Positions 17,068 through 25,496 of a stretch of DNA of 64,000 nucleotides are shown here, in pieces. The notes beneath the pieces were generated by a model that saw only the letters and a list, made by a program, of their open reading frames with translations, was not told the DNA's origin and searched no databases. The stretch's first letter is position 1, and each line of letters opens with the position of its first letter. This DNA comes from Phreatobacter oligotrophus (GTDB lineage: Bacteria; Pseudomonadota; Alphaproteobacteria; Rhizobiales; Phreatobacteraceae), in contig NZ_PZZL01000004.1 of assembly GCF_003046185.1 (NCBI RefSeq), positions 248,001 to 312,000 on the forward strand. The letters are read 5' to 3'. A program made the translations under genes and the position numbers.

Positions 17068-18083
17068 CCGGCCCCATCGTCCGCGTCGACAACGTCTCCC
17101 GCCGCTTCGCCCCGAGCCTCTCGCTCGGCGAGCGGATTGCCGGCTTCTTCGGCGCGCCCGTCGACGACCGCACCGTCCATGCCGTGGACTGCGTCTCGCT
17201 CGCCATCGCGCCGGGCGAGGTACTCGGCCTCGTCGGCGAATCCGGCTGCGGCAAGTCCACCCTCGGCCGCGTCATCGCCGGCATCCACCCGCCGAGCGAG
17301 GGTGAGTGCTACATCCACGACGCCCCCGTCATGGGCGGCGCCAAGCGGCGCGTGAAGACCACCACGCGGGTCCAGATGATCTTCCAGGACCCCTTCGGCT
17401 CGCTCGACCCGCGTGTCCGCGTCGGCGACACCATCGCCGAGGGGCCGATCGCCCATGGCTTCATCCGCCGCGCCGAGGCCAAGGCCGAGGTCGGCCGCTG
17501 GCTGACGGCCGTTGGTCTGCCGGCCGATGCGGCTGATCGCTTCCCCCACCAGTTCTCGGGCGGGCAGCGGCAGCGCATCGCCATCGCGCGCGCGCTCGCG
17601 ATGCGCCCGGACATCCTCGTCTGCGACGAGCCGGTGGCCTCGCTCGACGTCTCGATCCAGGCGCAGATCGTCAACCTGTTCCTGAAGCTCCGCCGCGAGC
17701 TGAACCTGACCATGCTGTTCATCAGCCATGATCTCGGCGTCGTCCGGCACATCTGCGACCGCGTCGCCATCATGTATCTCGGCCGGATCGTCGAGGTCGG
17801 CCCGACCGCGGCCATCTACGACAATCCCGCCCATCCCTATACCCGGGCGCTGCTCGACAGCGTGCCGAAGCTCGTCACCGAGGGCGACGACCTCGTCGCC
17901 TTCCGGCCGATCGAGGGGGAATTGCCCTCGCCGCTCAGCCCGCCGCCCGGCTGCCATTTCCACCTGCGCTGCCCGCGCGCCGACGAGACCTGCCGCTCGG
18001 TCGTGCCGGCCCTACGCGACCTCGCCGACGGCCGCCGCACGGCCTGCCACCATCCGCTGACCCAGCCCGGGGAGAGTGCCTAA
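17064..18083 (+). CDS. ABC transporter ATP-binding protein, DppF/OppF type
   Basis: This 339-residue ATPase is the second nucleotide-binding subunit, with Walker A GESGCGKS, signature FSGGQRQR and Walker B LVCDEPVASLD. The oligo_HPY extension at the C-terminus contains the CHFHLRCPRADETC cysteine cluster. The ATG at 17064 overlaps the DppD-like stop codon (ATGA), and its own TAA overlaps the next ATG by 1 base. An earlier in-frame start at 17031 would lie inside the previous gene and is unlikely. Confidence 0.93.
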   Translation: MTGPIVRVDNVSRRFAPSLSLGERIAGFFGAPVDDRTVHAVDCVSLAIAPGEVLGLVGESGCGKSTLGRVIAGIHPPSEGECYIHDAPVMGGAKRRVKTTTRVQMIFQDPFGSLDPRVRVGDTIAEGPIAHGFIRRAEAKAEVGRWLTAVGLPADAADRFPHQFSGGQRQRIAIARALAMRPDILVCDEPVASLDVSIQAQIVNLFLKLRRELNLTMLFISHDLGVVRHICDRVAIMYLGRIVEVGPTAAIYDNPAHPYTRALLDSVPKLVTEGDDLVAFRPIEGELPSPLSPPPGCHFHLRCPRADETCRSVVPALRDLADGRRTACHHPLTQPGESA

Positions 18084-18979
18084 TGACCGCGCAGCAAGAA
18101 CCCTGGCAGTGGGACGAGGCCGAGTGGCGGCGCCGCGTGGCCCAAGTCCGCGCCGGACGCTTGCTGAAGCCGGCTGCGTGGCCCGGCGGGGCGCGCTGCG
18201 CCGTCGCCCTCTCCTTCGATTCCGACCACGAGACCAACGAACTGCGCGACGGCGGCAATTCCATCGGCCGGATGTCGTGGGGCCAATACGGCACCCGCAA
18301 GGGCGTGCCGCGCATCCTCTCGCTCCTGGCGAAGGAAAGCGTGCCGGCGACCTTCTTCGTGCCGGCGGTGACCGCCCTCCTCCACCCCGACGAGCAGCGC
18401 CGCGTCGTGGCCGAGGGCCATGAGATCGGCCTCCATGGCTGGATCCACGAGCTGAACTCGGTCCTGCCCGAACCCATCGAGCGCGACCTGCATTTCCGCG
18501 CCGCCGACGCGCTCGAAAAGATCACCGGCGTGCGGGCCGTCGGCATGCGCACACCGTCCTGGGACTTCTCGCCCGCGACGCTGAAGATCCAGCGCGAGCT
18601 CGGGCTCCTCTACGATTCCTCGCTGATGGCCGACGACGACCCCTATGAACTGGTCGAGGCGGGCGAACCCACCGGCATCGTCGAACTGCCCGTCGAATGG
18701 ATCCGCGACGACGCGCCCTATTTCAACATGGACCGGTTCAAGGGGCTGCGGCCGCACACCCCGCCACCCGCCGTGCTCGAGATCTTCATCCGCGAGTTTG
18801 ACCGGGCGCATGAGGAGGGTGGGCTCTTCCTCCTCACCATGCATCCGCATGTCATCGGCTATCGCTCCCGCATCTTCATCGTCGAGGAGCTGATCCGCCA
18901 CATGAAGGCGAAGGGTGGCTGCTGGTTCGCCACGCATGCCGACGTGGCCCGCGCCTGCGCCGCGGGCCTCAAGGCCTGA
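18083..18979 (+). CDS. Polysaccharide deacetylase family protein (PgdA-like)
   Basis: This 298-residue protein has the NodB homology fold. Catalytic and metal motifs are visible: SFDSDHE at residues 44-50 and His118/His122 in LHGWIH, plus RTPSWDFS. There is no signal peptide. The layout resembles the cytosolic HpPgdA/allantoinase-like branch (PuuE type) rather than secreted chitin deacetylases, so hydrolysis of a small amide C-N bond is plausible. It overlaps the DppF-like stop by 1 base and is the last gene of the operon, suggesting it acts on the imported compound. Confidence 0.87.
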   Translation: MTAQQEPWQWDEAEWRRRVAQVRAGRLLKPAAWPGGARCAVALSFDSDHETNELRDGGNSIGRMSWGQYGTRKGVPRILSLLAKESVPATFFVPAVTALLHPDEQRRVVAEGHEIGLHGWIHELNSVLPEPIERDLHFRAADALEKITGVRAVGMRTPSWDFSPATLKIQRELGLLYDSSLMADDDPYELVEAGEPTGIVELPVEWIRDDAPYFNMDRFKGLRPHTPPPAVLEIFIREFDRAHEEGGLFLLTMHPHVIGYRSRIFIVEELIRHMKAKGGCWFATHADVARACAAGLKA

Positions 18980-18989
18980 GCGCGGGCCC

Positions 18990-19601
18990 TCAGCCCACCG
19001 GAACGGTGGCCTTCATCGACGGCCGCTCGGAGAAGCGGGCATACCAGTCGGCGAGCGCCGTATTGCCGTCGCGCCAGGCGATGTCGGGGAAGCGGAAGTC
19101 GAGATAACCGAGCGAGACCGCGACCGCGATCGTGCCGATGTCGACCTTGGCCTCGAGATGCGGCAGCCATGACGAGGAGAAATTGGCGACCGTCGTGCGG
19201 ATCTTGGTGATCTGGCCGGCATGCCAGTCGGCCCAGCGCAGCGCCTCAGGGCGCGCGACGCTCTCGTAGCGGGCGAGCAGCGCCGCATCGAGCATTTCGT
19301 CGGCCGCCGACTGCAGCACCAGGGCCGGCCAGCGGGCAGCGCCGGCCGGGAACAGCGCCGGGGCCGAACCGATGGCGTCGAGATATTCGCAGATGACCCG
19401 GCTATCATAGATCGCCGCACCGTCATCGCCGATCAGCGTCGGCACCTTGCCGGTCGGGTTGTGCGCCTTGATCGTGGCGTCCTGGTTGATGGGATGGGCG
19501 GCGGCGGGAAGCTTGTCGATCTGCCCGTCGATGCCGCGCTCGATGGCGCAGACCATGACCTTGCGGACGAAAGGCGAGGCGGGGGAGAAGAACAGCTTCA
19601 C
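18990..19601 (-). CDS. Glutathione S-transferase family protein
   Basis: This 203-residue protein has a thioredoxin-like N-terminal domain beginning KLFFSPASPFVRKV and containing NPTGKVPTL (cis-Pro) and YDSRVICEYLD. An all-helical C-terminal domain follows. The N-terminal SPASPF serine is the likely catalytic residue. Start is assigned to GTG 19601, because the frame continues upstream without any family-like sequence. It is convergent with the deacetylase gene, 10 bases away. Role probably detoxification or an isomerase-type reaction; the substrate is unknown. Confidence 0.87.
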   Translation of the reverse strand: MKLFFSPASPFVRKVMVCAIERGIDGQIDKLPAAAHPINQDATIKAHNPTGKVPTLIGDDGAAIYDSRVICEYLDAIGSAPALFPAGAARWPALVLQSAADEMLDAALLARYESVARPEALRWADWHAGQITKIRTTVANFSSSWLPHLEAKVDIGTIAVAVSLGYLDFRFPDIAWRDGNTALADWYARFSERPSMKATVPVG

Positions 19602-19837
19602 GGCGCAGATCCCGGAGAGACGGCTGGGCGGCCCGACGGGACCGCGGGGGGCCAAGATGGCGCATCGCGGCGATGCCCGGAAGCCCGGGGCGCTGCAGGC
19701 CCCCTCCGCCGAAGGACGGGGGCGGCGGCCCGCCGTCAGGCCCCGCTCTTGCCTGTGATGGGCACAACCCACGTGGCTTTGCCTCCCGGCATCGCTGCGT
19801 CCATCATCGCGCGCCGCCCCTGCCCTCCGGATTCCCC

Positions 19838-21379
19838 ATGCCCGCCTCGCTCATTCGCAGCCACACGCTCATGACCGGTGTCGCCGACCGCTTCACCTGC
19901 GAGACCATCGACGGCGGCGGGGTCCTGCAGGAGGACGGTGTGATCACCGCCATCGGCAGCTTCGCCGAGCTCTCCGCCCGTCACCCGACCGTGCCGGTCA
20001 TCGGCACGGGGCGCGAGGTGGTGCTGCCGGGCTTCGTCAATGCCCACCACCATGTCGGCCTGACACCGGTCCAGCTCGGCTCGCCCGACATGCCGCTGGA
20101 GCTCTGGTTCATCACCCGCATGGTGATCCGCAACCTCGATCTCTACCTCGACACGCTCTACTCGGCCTTCGAGATGGTCGGCTCGGGCGTGACGACCGTC
20201 CAGCATATCCAGAGCCTTCTGCCCGGCACCGCAACGGAGGTCGAGGCCAAGATCGGCGAGGTCATCCGCGCCTACGAGGCCATCGGCATGCGGGTCTCCT
20301 ATTGCTACGGCGTCCGCGACCAGAACCGGCTCGTCTACCAGGCGGATGCGGACCTCATCGCCAGCCTGCCGGCGGAGCTGCAGGACCCGATGAAGCGCTA
20401 TTTCGACCGCTTCCGCATGAACCTCGACGAGACGATGGGCCTGTTCGAGAGCCTGCACGCCCGCCACCAGGGCAAGCGGCGGGTGAAGATCCAGCTGGCG
20501 CCGGCGAACCTCCACTGGTGCTCCGACACCGCATTAGGGCGGCTTGCGGAGACCTCGGAGCGCTTTGCCGCGCCGATGCACATGCACCTGGTCGAGACCG
20601 CCTACCAGAAGGAATATGCTGCTCGACGCGGCGGCGGCACGGCCGTCGACTACCTCGGCCGCTTCGGCCTGGTGAACGAGCGCCTGACCATCGGCCACGG
20701 CGTCTGGCTTTCCGAGCCCGACATCGACCGTCTCGCCGAGGCCGGCTCCTGCATCTGCCACAACTGCTCCTCGAATTTCCGCCTGCGCTCGGGCCTTGCC
20801 CCGCTCAACGCCTTCGAGGCCCGGGGTCTCACCACCGCCATCGGCATCGACGAGGCCGGCATCAACGACGACCGCGACATGCTGCAGGAGTTGCGCATGG
20901 TGCTGCGCGCCCACCGCGTTCCCGGCATGGTCGAGGCCGACGTCCCCACCATCCCGCAGGTCCTGCGCATGGCGACCGTGGGCGGCGCCGCGACGACGCC
21001 CTACGGCGAGACCATTGGCCGGCTGGAGGTCGGCAAGGCGGCCGATCTCGTCCTCCACGACCACCAGGCCATCGCCTGGCCCTATCTCGACGCGGAAACC
21101 TCGGCGGTGGATGCGCTGGTCCAGCGGGCCAAGCCCTCCGGCGTGAAGGCGGTGATGTGCGACGGGGAGATCCTCTATGCCGACGGCCGTTTCACCCGCG
21201 TCGACCGCGACGCGGCGCTGAAAGCGCTGCACGATGATCTGTCCAAGGCCCTGTCGCATGACGAGATGGAGCGGCGGCACCTCTCCAAGGCGCTGCTGCC
21301 GCATGTCCGGCGCTTCTATGCCGGCTATATCGACCCGGCCCGGCACGAGCCCTTCTATCGCGGCAGTTCGCGCGTCTGA
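19838..21379 (+). CDS. Amidohydrolase, TRZ/ATZ (8-oxoguanine deaminase-like)
   Basis: This 513-residue protein belongs to the cytosine/guanine/atrazine-type amidohydrolases. Metal-binding residues include His70 and His72 in NAHHH, a His in MHMHLVET, His in IGHGVW and Asp in GIDEAGINDD. The C-terminal strand cluster (GRLEVGKAADLVLHD) is typical. Such enzymes deaminate or dechlorinate purines, pyrimidines and triazines, or hydrolyse imides. The ATG at 19838 matches the N-terminal family pattern; upstream sequence in frame is low complexity. It stands alone between a divergent GST gene and the ior-sox operon. Confidence 0.87.
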   Translation: MPASLIRSHTLMTGVADRFTCETIDGGGVLQEDGVITAIGSFAELSARHPTVPVIGTGREVVLPGFVNAHHHVGLTPVQLGSPDMPLELWFITRMVIRNLDLYLDTLYSAFEMVGSGVTTVQHIQSLLPGTATEVEAKIGEVIRAYEAIGMRVSYCYGVRDQNRLVYQADADLIASLPAELQDPMKRYFDRFRMNLDETMGLFESLHARHQGKRRVKIQLAPANLHWCSDTALGRLAETSERFAAPMHMHLVETAYQKEYAARRGGGTAVDYLGRFGLVNERLTIGHGVWLSEPDIDRLAEAGSCICHNCSSNFRLRSGLAPLNAFEARGLTTAIGIDEAGINDDRDMLQELRMVLRAHRVPGMVEADVPTIPQVLRMATVGGAATTPYGETIGRLEVGKAADLVLHDHQAIAWPYLDAETSAVDALVQRAKPSGVKAVMCDGEILYADGRFTRVDRDAALKALHDDLSKALSHDEMERRHLSKALLPHVRRFYAGYIDPARHEPFYRGSSRV

Positions 21380-21424
21380 GGGCCACGGCCTCGCCGCGCC
21401 GACCCCGCCGGTTGTGCAAGCCTC

Positions 21425-21437
21425 GCCCCTCTGGGGC
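21425..21437 (+). terminator. Hairpin after the TRZ/ATZ amidohydrolase gene
   Basis: GCCCC (21425-21429) and GGGGC (21433-21437) pair around TCT, and an outer CAAGCC/GGCTTG pair (starting at 21418 and ending at 21440) extends the structure. It lies 45 bases after the stop codon. No T-run follows. Confidence 0.35.
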
Positions 21438-21603
21438 TTGACCGACGAATTTCACTTGCAAGGCGTGGAGATTATCCGTCTCCCACCTCTCGACAAAGTG
21501 AAAGCCGCCCTCTCCGTTACGGGTTGTTTCGTAGGCCGCTCCACAGTGGAATCCTTCCAACGAAGAGGCCGTCACGGCCCGACGCGAACGAAGGGAGACG
21601 GCG

Positions 21604-22062
21604 GTGGCGAAACTCAACATCAATGGCCAGGTGGTCGAGGTCACGGCGGCGGATGACACGCCGCTGCTCTGGGCAATTCGGGACCATGTCGGGCTTACCG
21701 GTACCAAGTACGGCTGCGGCATCGCGGCCTGCGGCGCCTGCACGGTCCACATTGACGGCCAGGCGGTGCGCTCCTGCTCCATGCCGCTGAGCGCCGTCTC
21801 GCCCGACCAGAAGATCGTCACCATCGAGGGCCTGTCGCCCAACGGCATGCACCCGATCCAGGTCGCCTGGCGCGATCTCGACGTTCCCCAGTGCGGCTAT
21901 TGCCAGTCCGGCATGATCATGGCCGCTGCCGCCCTTCTGGCGGAGAAGCCGAACCCGACGGACGAGGACATCGACAATGCGATGACCAACATCTGCCGGT
22001 GCGGCACCTACAACCGCGTGCGCGCCGGCATCAAGCAGGCCGCTGCGAACCGCCAGGGCTGA
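21604..22062 (+). CDS. iorA: Molybdenum hydroxylase 2Fe-2S subunit (IorA/CoxS-like)
   Basis: This 152-residue protein carries two [2Fe-2S] clusters. The plant-type cluster uses Cys38, Cys43, Cys46 and Cys58, and the second uses Cys97, Cys100, Cys131 and Cys133. It is the small subunit of xanthine-oxidase-family enzymes and passes electrons from the molybdenum centre. It starts at GTG 21604 after a GAAGGGAG Shine-Dalgarno sequence and lies 11 bases before the large subunit. No FAD subunit gene is present, as in isoquinoline 1-oxidoreductase, where electrons go straight to an acceptor. The downstream cytochromes SoxX/SoxA could fill that role (inference). Confidence 0.9.
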   Translation: MAKLNINGQVVEVTAADDTPLLWAIRDHVGLTGTKYGCGIAACGACTVHIDGQAVRSCSMPLSAVSPDQKIVTIEGLSPNGMHPIQVAWRDLDVPQCGYCQSGMIMAAAALLAEKPNPTDEDIDNAMTNICRCGTYNRVRAGIKQAAANRQG

Positions 22063-22073
22063 GGGAGGACGTC

Positions 22074-24248
22074 ATGACGCTCATCGAGACCACCACGACC
22101 TCCCGTCGCGCCGTCCTCAAGGCCGCCGCCGGCCTCACCGTCGGCTTCTACCTGCCGACCGGCGCTATCGCCCAGCAGCCGGCACCCGCAGCGACGCCCG
22201 AAATCAACGCCTGGGTGGTCATTCGCCCGGATGACACCGTCGTTCTGCGCATGGCCCGCTCCGAGATGGGCCAGGGCACGCGCACCGGCCTCTGCCAGAT
22301 GATCGCCGAGGAGCTGCACTGCGACTGGTCGAAGATAGTCACCGAATATGTGACGCCCGGCCAGTCGCTGGCACGCAACCGCGCCTGGGGCGCCTTCCTC
22401 ACAGCCGGCAGCCAGGGCATCCGCCAGAGCCACGACTATGTCCGCCGCGGCGGCGCTGCCGCCCGCATCATGCTGATCCAGGCCGCGGCCGAGGCCTGGG
22501 GCGTGCCCGCAGCCGAGTGCACGGCCAAGGACAGCGTCATCACCCATGCCGCTTCCGGCCGCTCGGTGCGCTACGGCCAGGTGGCCGCCGCTGCCGCGCG
22601 TCTGACGCCGCCCGCCAACGTGACGCTGAAGGACCCCAAGGACTGGACGGTCATCGGCAAGTCGGTGAAGCGCCTCGACACCGCCGCCAAGACCACCGGC
22701 GCGCTCGTCTATGGCTCGGACCTGAAGATGCCGGGCATGCTGGTCGCGGTCCCCAAGGAATGCCCCGTCTTCGGCGGCAAGGTCGCCTCCTTCGATGCGT
22801 CGAAGGTCTCGTCCATGCCGGGCGTGCGCCATGTCCTGAAGGTCGCCGACACCGCCGTGGCGGTCGTTGCCGACACGTTCTGGCAGGCCAAGACCGCCCT
22901 GGACGCCCTGCCCGTCACCTGGGACTACGGCCCGAACCGCGCCGTCTCCTCCCAGACCATCGAGGCGCAGCTCCGCGAGGGTCTCGACGCCGCGGAAGCC
23001 TTCGTCGGCAACACCAATGGTGATGCCCGCGCGGCCATTGCCAGCGCCGCCCGCAAGGTGGAGGCGGTCTACGCCTATCCCTTCCAGAACCACGCGCCGA
23101 TGGAGCCGATGAACGCCACGGTGCTTTGGACCCCCACGCGCTGCGACGTCTGGTGCCCGACCCAGAACGGCGAGGCGGCGCTGGCCGCCACCGCCCAGGC
23201 CGCGGGCCTGCCGCAGACCGCCTGCGACGTCCATCGCGTCGATCTCGGGGGCGGCTTCGGCCGGCGCACCACCCATGACTGGCTTATCCAGGCCGTCAAC
23301 ATCGCCAAGCAGGTTCCCGGCGTGCCGATCAAGACGCAGTGGACCCGCGAGGAGGACATGGTCCAGGGGCGCTATCACCCCGTGACCATGGCCAAGATGA
23401 CCGGCGGCCTCGACGCGCAGGGCAACCTCGTCGGCCTGCACATGCGCATCTCCGGCCAGTCGATCCTGTCCTATGTCTTCCCCACCGCCCTGCAGAACGG
23501 CCGCGATCCCGTGCAGTTCCAGGGGCTCAATGCCGGCGGCAACGACAGCCAGATCGGCTATTCGTTCCCGAACCTGCTCATCGACCACGCCATGCGGAAC
23601 ACCCACGTGCCCCCGCATTTCTGGCGCGGCGTGAACCACAACCAGAACGCCATCTACCTTGAGTGCTTCCTCGACGAGCTCGCCCATGCGGCGGGCCAGG
23701 ATCCCCTCGCCTTCCGCCGCAAGCTGATGGGCAACCATCCACGCCATCTCGCGGTGCTGAATGCGGTCGCCGAGAAGATCGGCTGGGACAAGCCCGCGCC
23801 GGCCGGTGTCCATCGCGGCATCGCCCAGCAGATGGGCTTCGGCAGCTATGTCGCCGCCGCCGCCGAGGTCTCGGTCGATGCCCAGGGCAAACTCAAGGTC
23901 CATCGCATCGTCGCGGCAACCGATTGCGGCGTCGCGGTCAATCCGCGGCAGATCGAGATGCAGGTCGAGGGATCCTTCGTCTATGGCCTCTCGGCGCTGC
24001 TCTACGGCGCCTGCACGGTGAAGGACGGCCAGATCGTCGAGACCAATTTCGACAGCTACAACGTGCTGCGCATGGACGAGATGCCACCGGTCGAGACCAT
24101 CGTCATGCCCTCCGGCGGCTTCTGGGGTGGTGTCGGCGAGCCGACGATCATGGTGGCGGCGCCCGCCGTGCTGAACGGCATCTTCGCCGCCACCGGCAAG
24201 CGCATCCGCTCCGTGCCGCTGAAGGACCAGGACCTCCGGCGCGCGTGA
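22074..24248 (+). CDS. iorB: Molybdopterin-binding large subunit, IorB-like aldehyde/isoquinoline oxidoreductase
   Basis: This 724-residue protein is the Mo-cofactor subunit of the isoquinoline 1-oxidoreductase/aldehyde oxidoreductase type. A Tat motif (TSRRAVLKAA, twin Arg at 11-12, cleavage near AIAQQ) shows export, so the enzyme works in the periplasm. Hallmarks include SEMGQGTRTG, the HAPMEPMNAT segment, GGGFGRR, the FWRGVNHNQN region and the C-terminal GGVGEPT loop that positions a catalytic Glu. Its stop overlaps the SoxX GTG start, coupling it to the sox genes. Substrate is unknown; these enzymes hydroxylate N-heterocycles or aldehydes. Confidence 0.9.
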   Translation: MTLIETTTTSRRAVLKAAAGLTVGFYLPTGAIAQQPAPAATPEINAWVVIRPDDTVVLRMARSEMGQGTRTGLCQMIAEELHCDWSKIVTEYVTPGQSLARNRAWGAFLTAGSQGIRQSHDYVRRGGAAARIMLIQAAAEAWGVPAAECTAKDSVITHAASGRSVRYGQVAAAAARLTPPANVTLKDPKDWTVIGKSVKRLDTAAKTTGALVYGSDLKMPGMLVAVPKECPVFGGKVASFDASKVSSMPGVRHVLKVADTAVAVVADTFWQAKTALDALPVTWDYGPNRAVSSQTIEAQLREGLDAAEAFVGNTNGDARAAIASAARKVEAVYAYPFQNHAPMEPMNATVLWTPTRCDVWCPTQNGEAALAATAQAAGLPQTACDVHRVDLGGGFGRRTTHDWLIQAVNIAKQVPGVPIKTQWTREEDMVQGRYHPVTMAKMTGGLDAQGNLVGLHMRISGQSILSYVFPTALQNGRDPVQFQGLNAGGNDSQIGYSFPNLLIDHAMRNTHVPPHFWRGVNHNQNAIYLECFLDELAHAAGQDPLAFRRKLMGNHPRHLAVLNAVAEKIGWDKPAPAGVHRGIAQQMGFGSYVAAAAEVSVDAQGKLKVHRIVAATDCGVAVNPRQIEMQVEGSFVYGLSALLYGACTVKDGQIVETNFDSYNVLRMDEMPPVETIVMPSGGFWGGVGEPTIMVAAPAVLNGIFAATGKRIRSVPLKDQDLRRA

Positions 24249-24682
24249 GGCAGGCCCTCGCCGCGCTGCTGCTCGCCCTCGCCGCGGCTCCCGCTGCGGC
24301 GCAGGTCGCGCCCTTCGTTGTCACCGGCGACGCCGTCGAGGCACCGCTGGACGGCCTTGCGGGCGATGCCGGGCGCGGCGCGCGCATCGTCCGTAACCGG
24401 GAGACGGCCAATTGCCTGATCTGCCACACGATTCCGGACCCGCGCGAGACCTTCATGGGCGAGGTCGGCCCGCCACTGGCCGGCGTGGCCCTACGGCTGA
24501 CACCCGGCCAGATGCGCCTCAGGCTCATCGACCCGACGCGGATCAACGGGGCGGCGGTCATGCCGGCCTATCACCGCACCGCCGACCTCCTGCGCGTCGA
24601 TCCGCGCTTCGAGGGCCGGCCGGTCTTGACCGCGCAGGAGATCGAGGACGTCGTGGCCTATCTCGCGACGCTGAAGGAGTGA
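24245..24682 (+). CDS. soxX: SoxX, sulfur-oxidation monohaem cytochrome c
   Basis: This 145-residue protein has a signal peptide (residues 1-20, ending AAAQ), one haem motif CLICH at residues 57-61 and a probable axial Met106 in VMPAY. The block MGEVGPPLAGVALR is diagnostic for SoxX. With SoxA it forms the SoxAX cytochrome that links a sulfur compound to the SoxY carrier cysteine in the periplasm. The start is GTG 24245, overlapping the IorB stop (GTGA). SoxY follows after 4 bases. Confidence 0.9.
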   Translation: MRQALAALLLALAAAPAAAQVAPFVVTGDAVEAPLDGLAGDAGRGARIVRNRETANCLICHTIPDPRETFMGEVGPPLAGVALRLTPGQMRLRLIDPTRINGAAVMPAYHRTADLLRVDPRFEGRPVLTAQEIEDVVAYLATLKE

Positions 24683-24686
24683 TGGG

Positions 24687-25163
24687 ATGACCCGACCCGA
24701 TCGGCGATCCGGTCTCACGCGCCGCGCGGCCCTCGCCGCCAGCGCCGCCGCCCTTTTGCCGGCAACGACCACAGCGAGGGCCCAGACCGCACCGCGCGAG
24801 ACCATGGCATCGGTCGAACGCGCCGTCCTCGCCGGCCGCACGCCGCTTGCCGCCGGCGTCACGCTGGACATGCCGACGCTGTCGGAAAACGGCAATTCCG
24901 TCGACCTGACGATCCGGATCGACAGCCCGATGAGCGGCGAGGACCATGTCACCGCCATCCATGTCCTGGCCGAGAAGAACCCGTTTCCGCGCGTTGCGAC
25001 CTTCCGCATCGGCCTGCGGGCCGGCCGCGCCGAGGTCGGCACGCGCATCCGCCTCGCTGAGACCCAGACCATCGTCGTCCTCACCGAGACCAGCCGCGGC
25101 ACGGTGCATCGCGGCGCCCGCGAGGTCATCGTCATCCTCGGCGCCTGCGTGGACGGAGGCTGA
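24687..25163 (+). CDS. soxY: SoxY, sulfur carrier subunit with atypical C-terminus
   Basis: This 158-residue protein has a Tat signal (GLTRRAALAASAAALLP) and the SoxY immunoglobulin-like fold. SoxY normally ends in GGCGG, with the carrier cysteine on a swinging arm at the very end. Here the ending is LGACVDGG: Cys154 is followed by Val-Asp-Gly-Gly, so the arm is longer and carries an acidic residue. This may still be a carrier with changed partner fit, or a diverged protein. It is tightly packed between soxX and soxZ (3-4 base gaps). Confidence 0.88.
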   Translation: MTRPDRRSGLTRRAALAASAAALLPATTTARAQTAPRETMASVERAVLAGRTPLAAGVTLDMPTLSENGNSVDLTIRIDSPMSGEDHVTAIHVLAEKNPFPRVATFRIGLRAGRAEVGTRIRLAETQTIVVLTETSRGTVHRGAREVIVILGACVDGG

Positions 25164-25166
25164 GCC

Positions 25167-25496
25167 ATGGCCGGAGCCTCCATTCCCGCCCGTATCACCA
25201 TGCCCGCCGAGGCCCGCCGCGGCGAGATCATCGAGATCCGCGTCCTCGTGCGCCACGCCATGGACCGCGCCATCGACGCGCCCGGCCTCACCCCCGTGCC
25301 GCGCAAGATCATCCACACGCTGCGCGTCACCTATGACGGCGCCGAGATCCTCCACATGGATCTCTCGCCGGGCATTGCCGCCAACCCCTATGTCGCCTTC
25401 ACCACCGTCGCGACGACGACGGGCGAGGTCGTCTTCGAATGGCTGGAGGACGGCGGCGCGGTCTATGAGCGCCGGCAGATGCTGACGGTGACATGA
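25167..25496 (+). CDS. soxZ: SoxZ, thiosulfate-oxidation carrier complex subunit
   Basis: This 109-residue protein has the immunoglobulin-like SoxZ fold, seen in the blocks GEIIEIRVLVRHAMD, PRKIIHTL and ISPG-type SPGIAANPYVAFT. There is no signal peptide; SoxZ is normally exported by riding with Tat-exported SoxY, which carries one here. It forms the SoxYZ heterodimer. Start 3 bases after soxY stop; its stop overlaps the soxA ATG. Confidence 0.93.
   Translation: MAGASIPARITMPAEARRGEIIEIRVLVRHAMDRAIDAPGLTPVPRKIIHTLRVTYDGAEILHMDLSPGIAANPYVAFTTVATTTGEVVFEWLEDGGAVYERRQMLTVT

Noticed and set aside
19602-19837. A regulatory RNA or small gene in the GST/amidohydrolase divergent gap.
   Set aside because: Only a GCATCGC/GCGATGC palindrome and GC-rich blocks are visible; no convincing promoter, terminator or reading frame.
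21604-24248. Carbon monoxide dehydrogenase or xanthine dehydrogenase proper.
   Set aside because: No FAD-binding medium subunit is present, the large subunit has a Tat signal, and motifs match the isoquinoline/aldehyde oxidoreductase branch instead.
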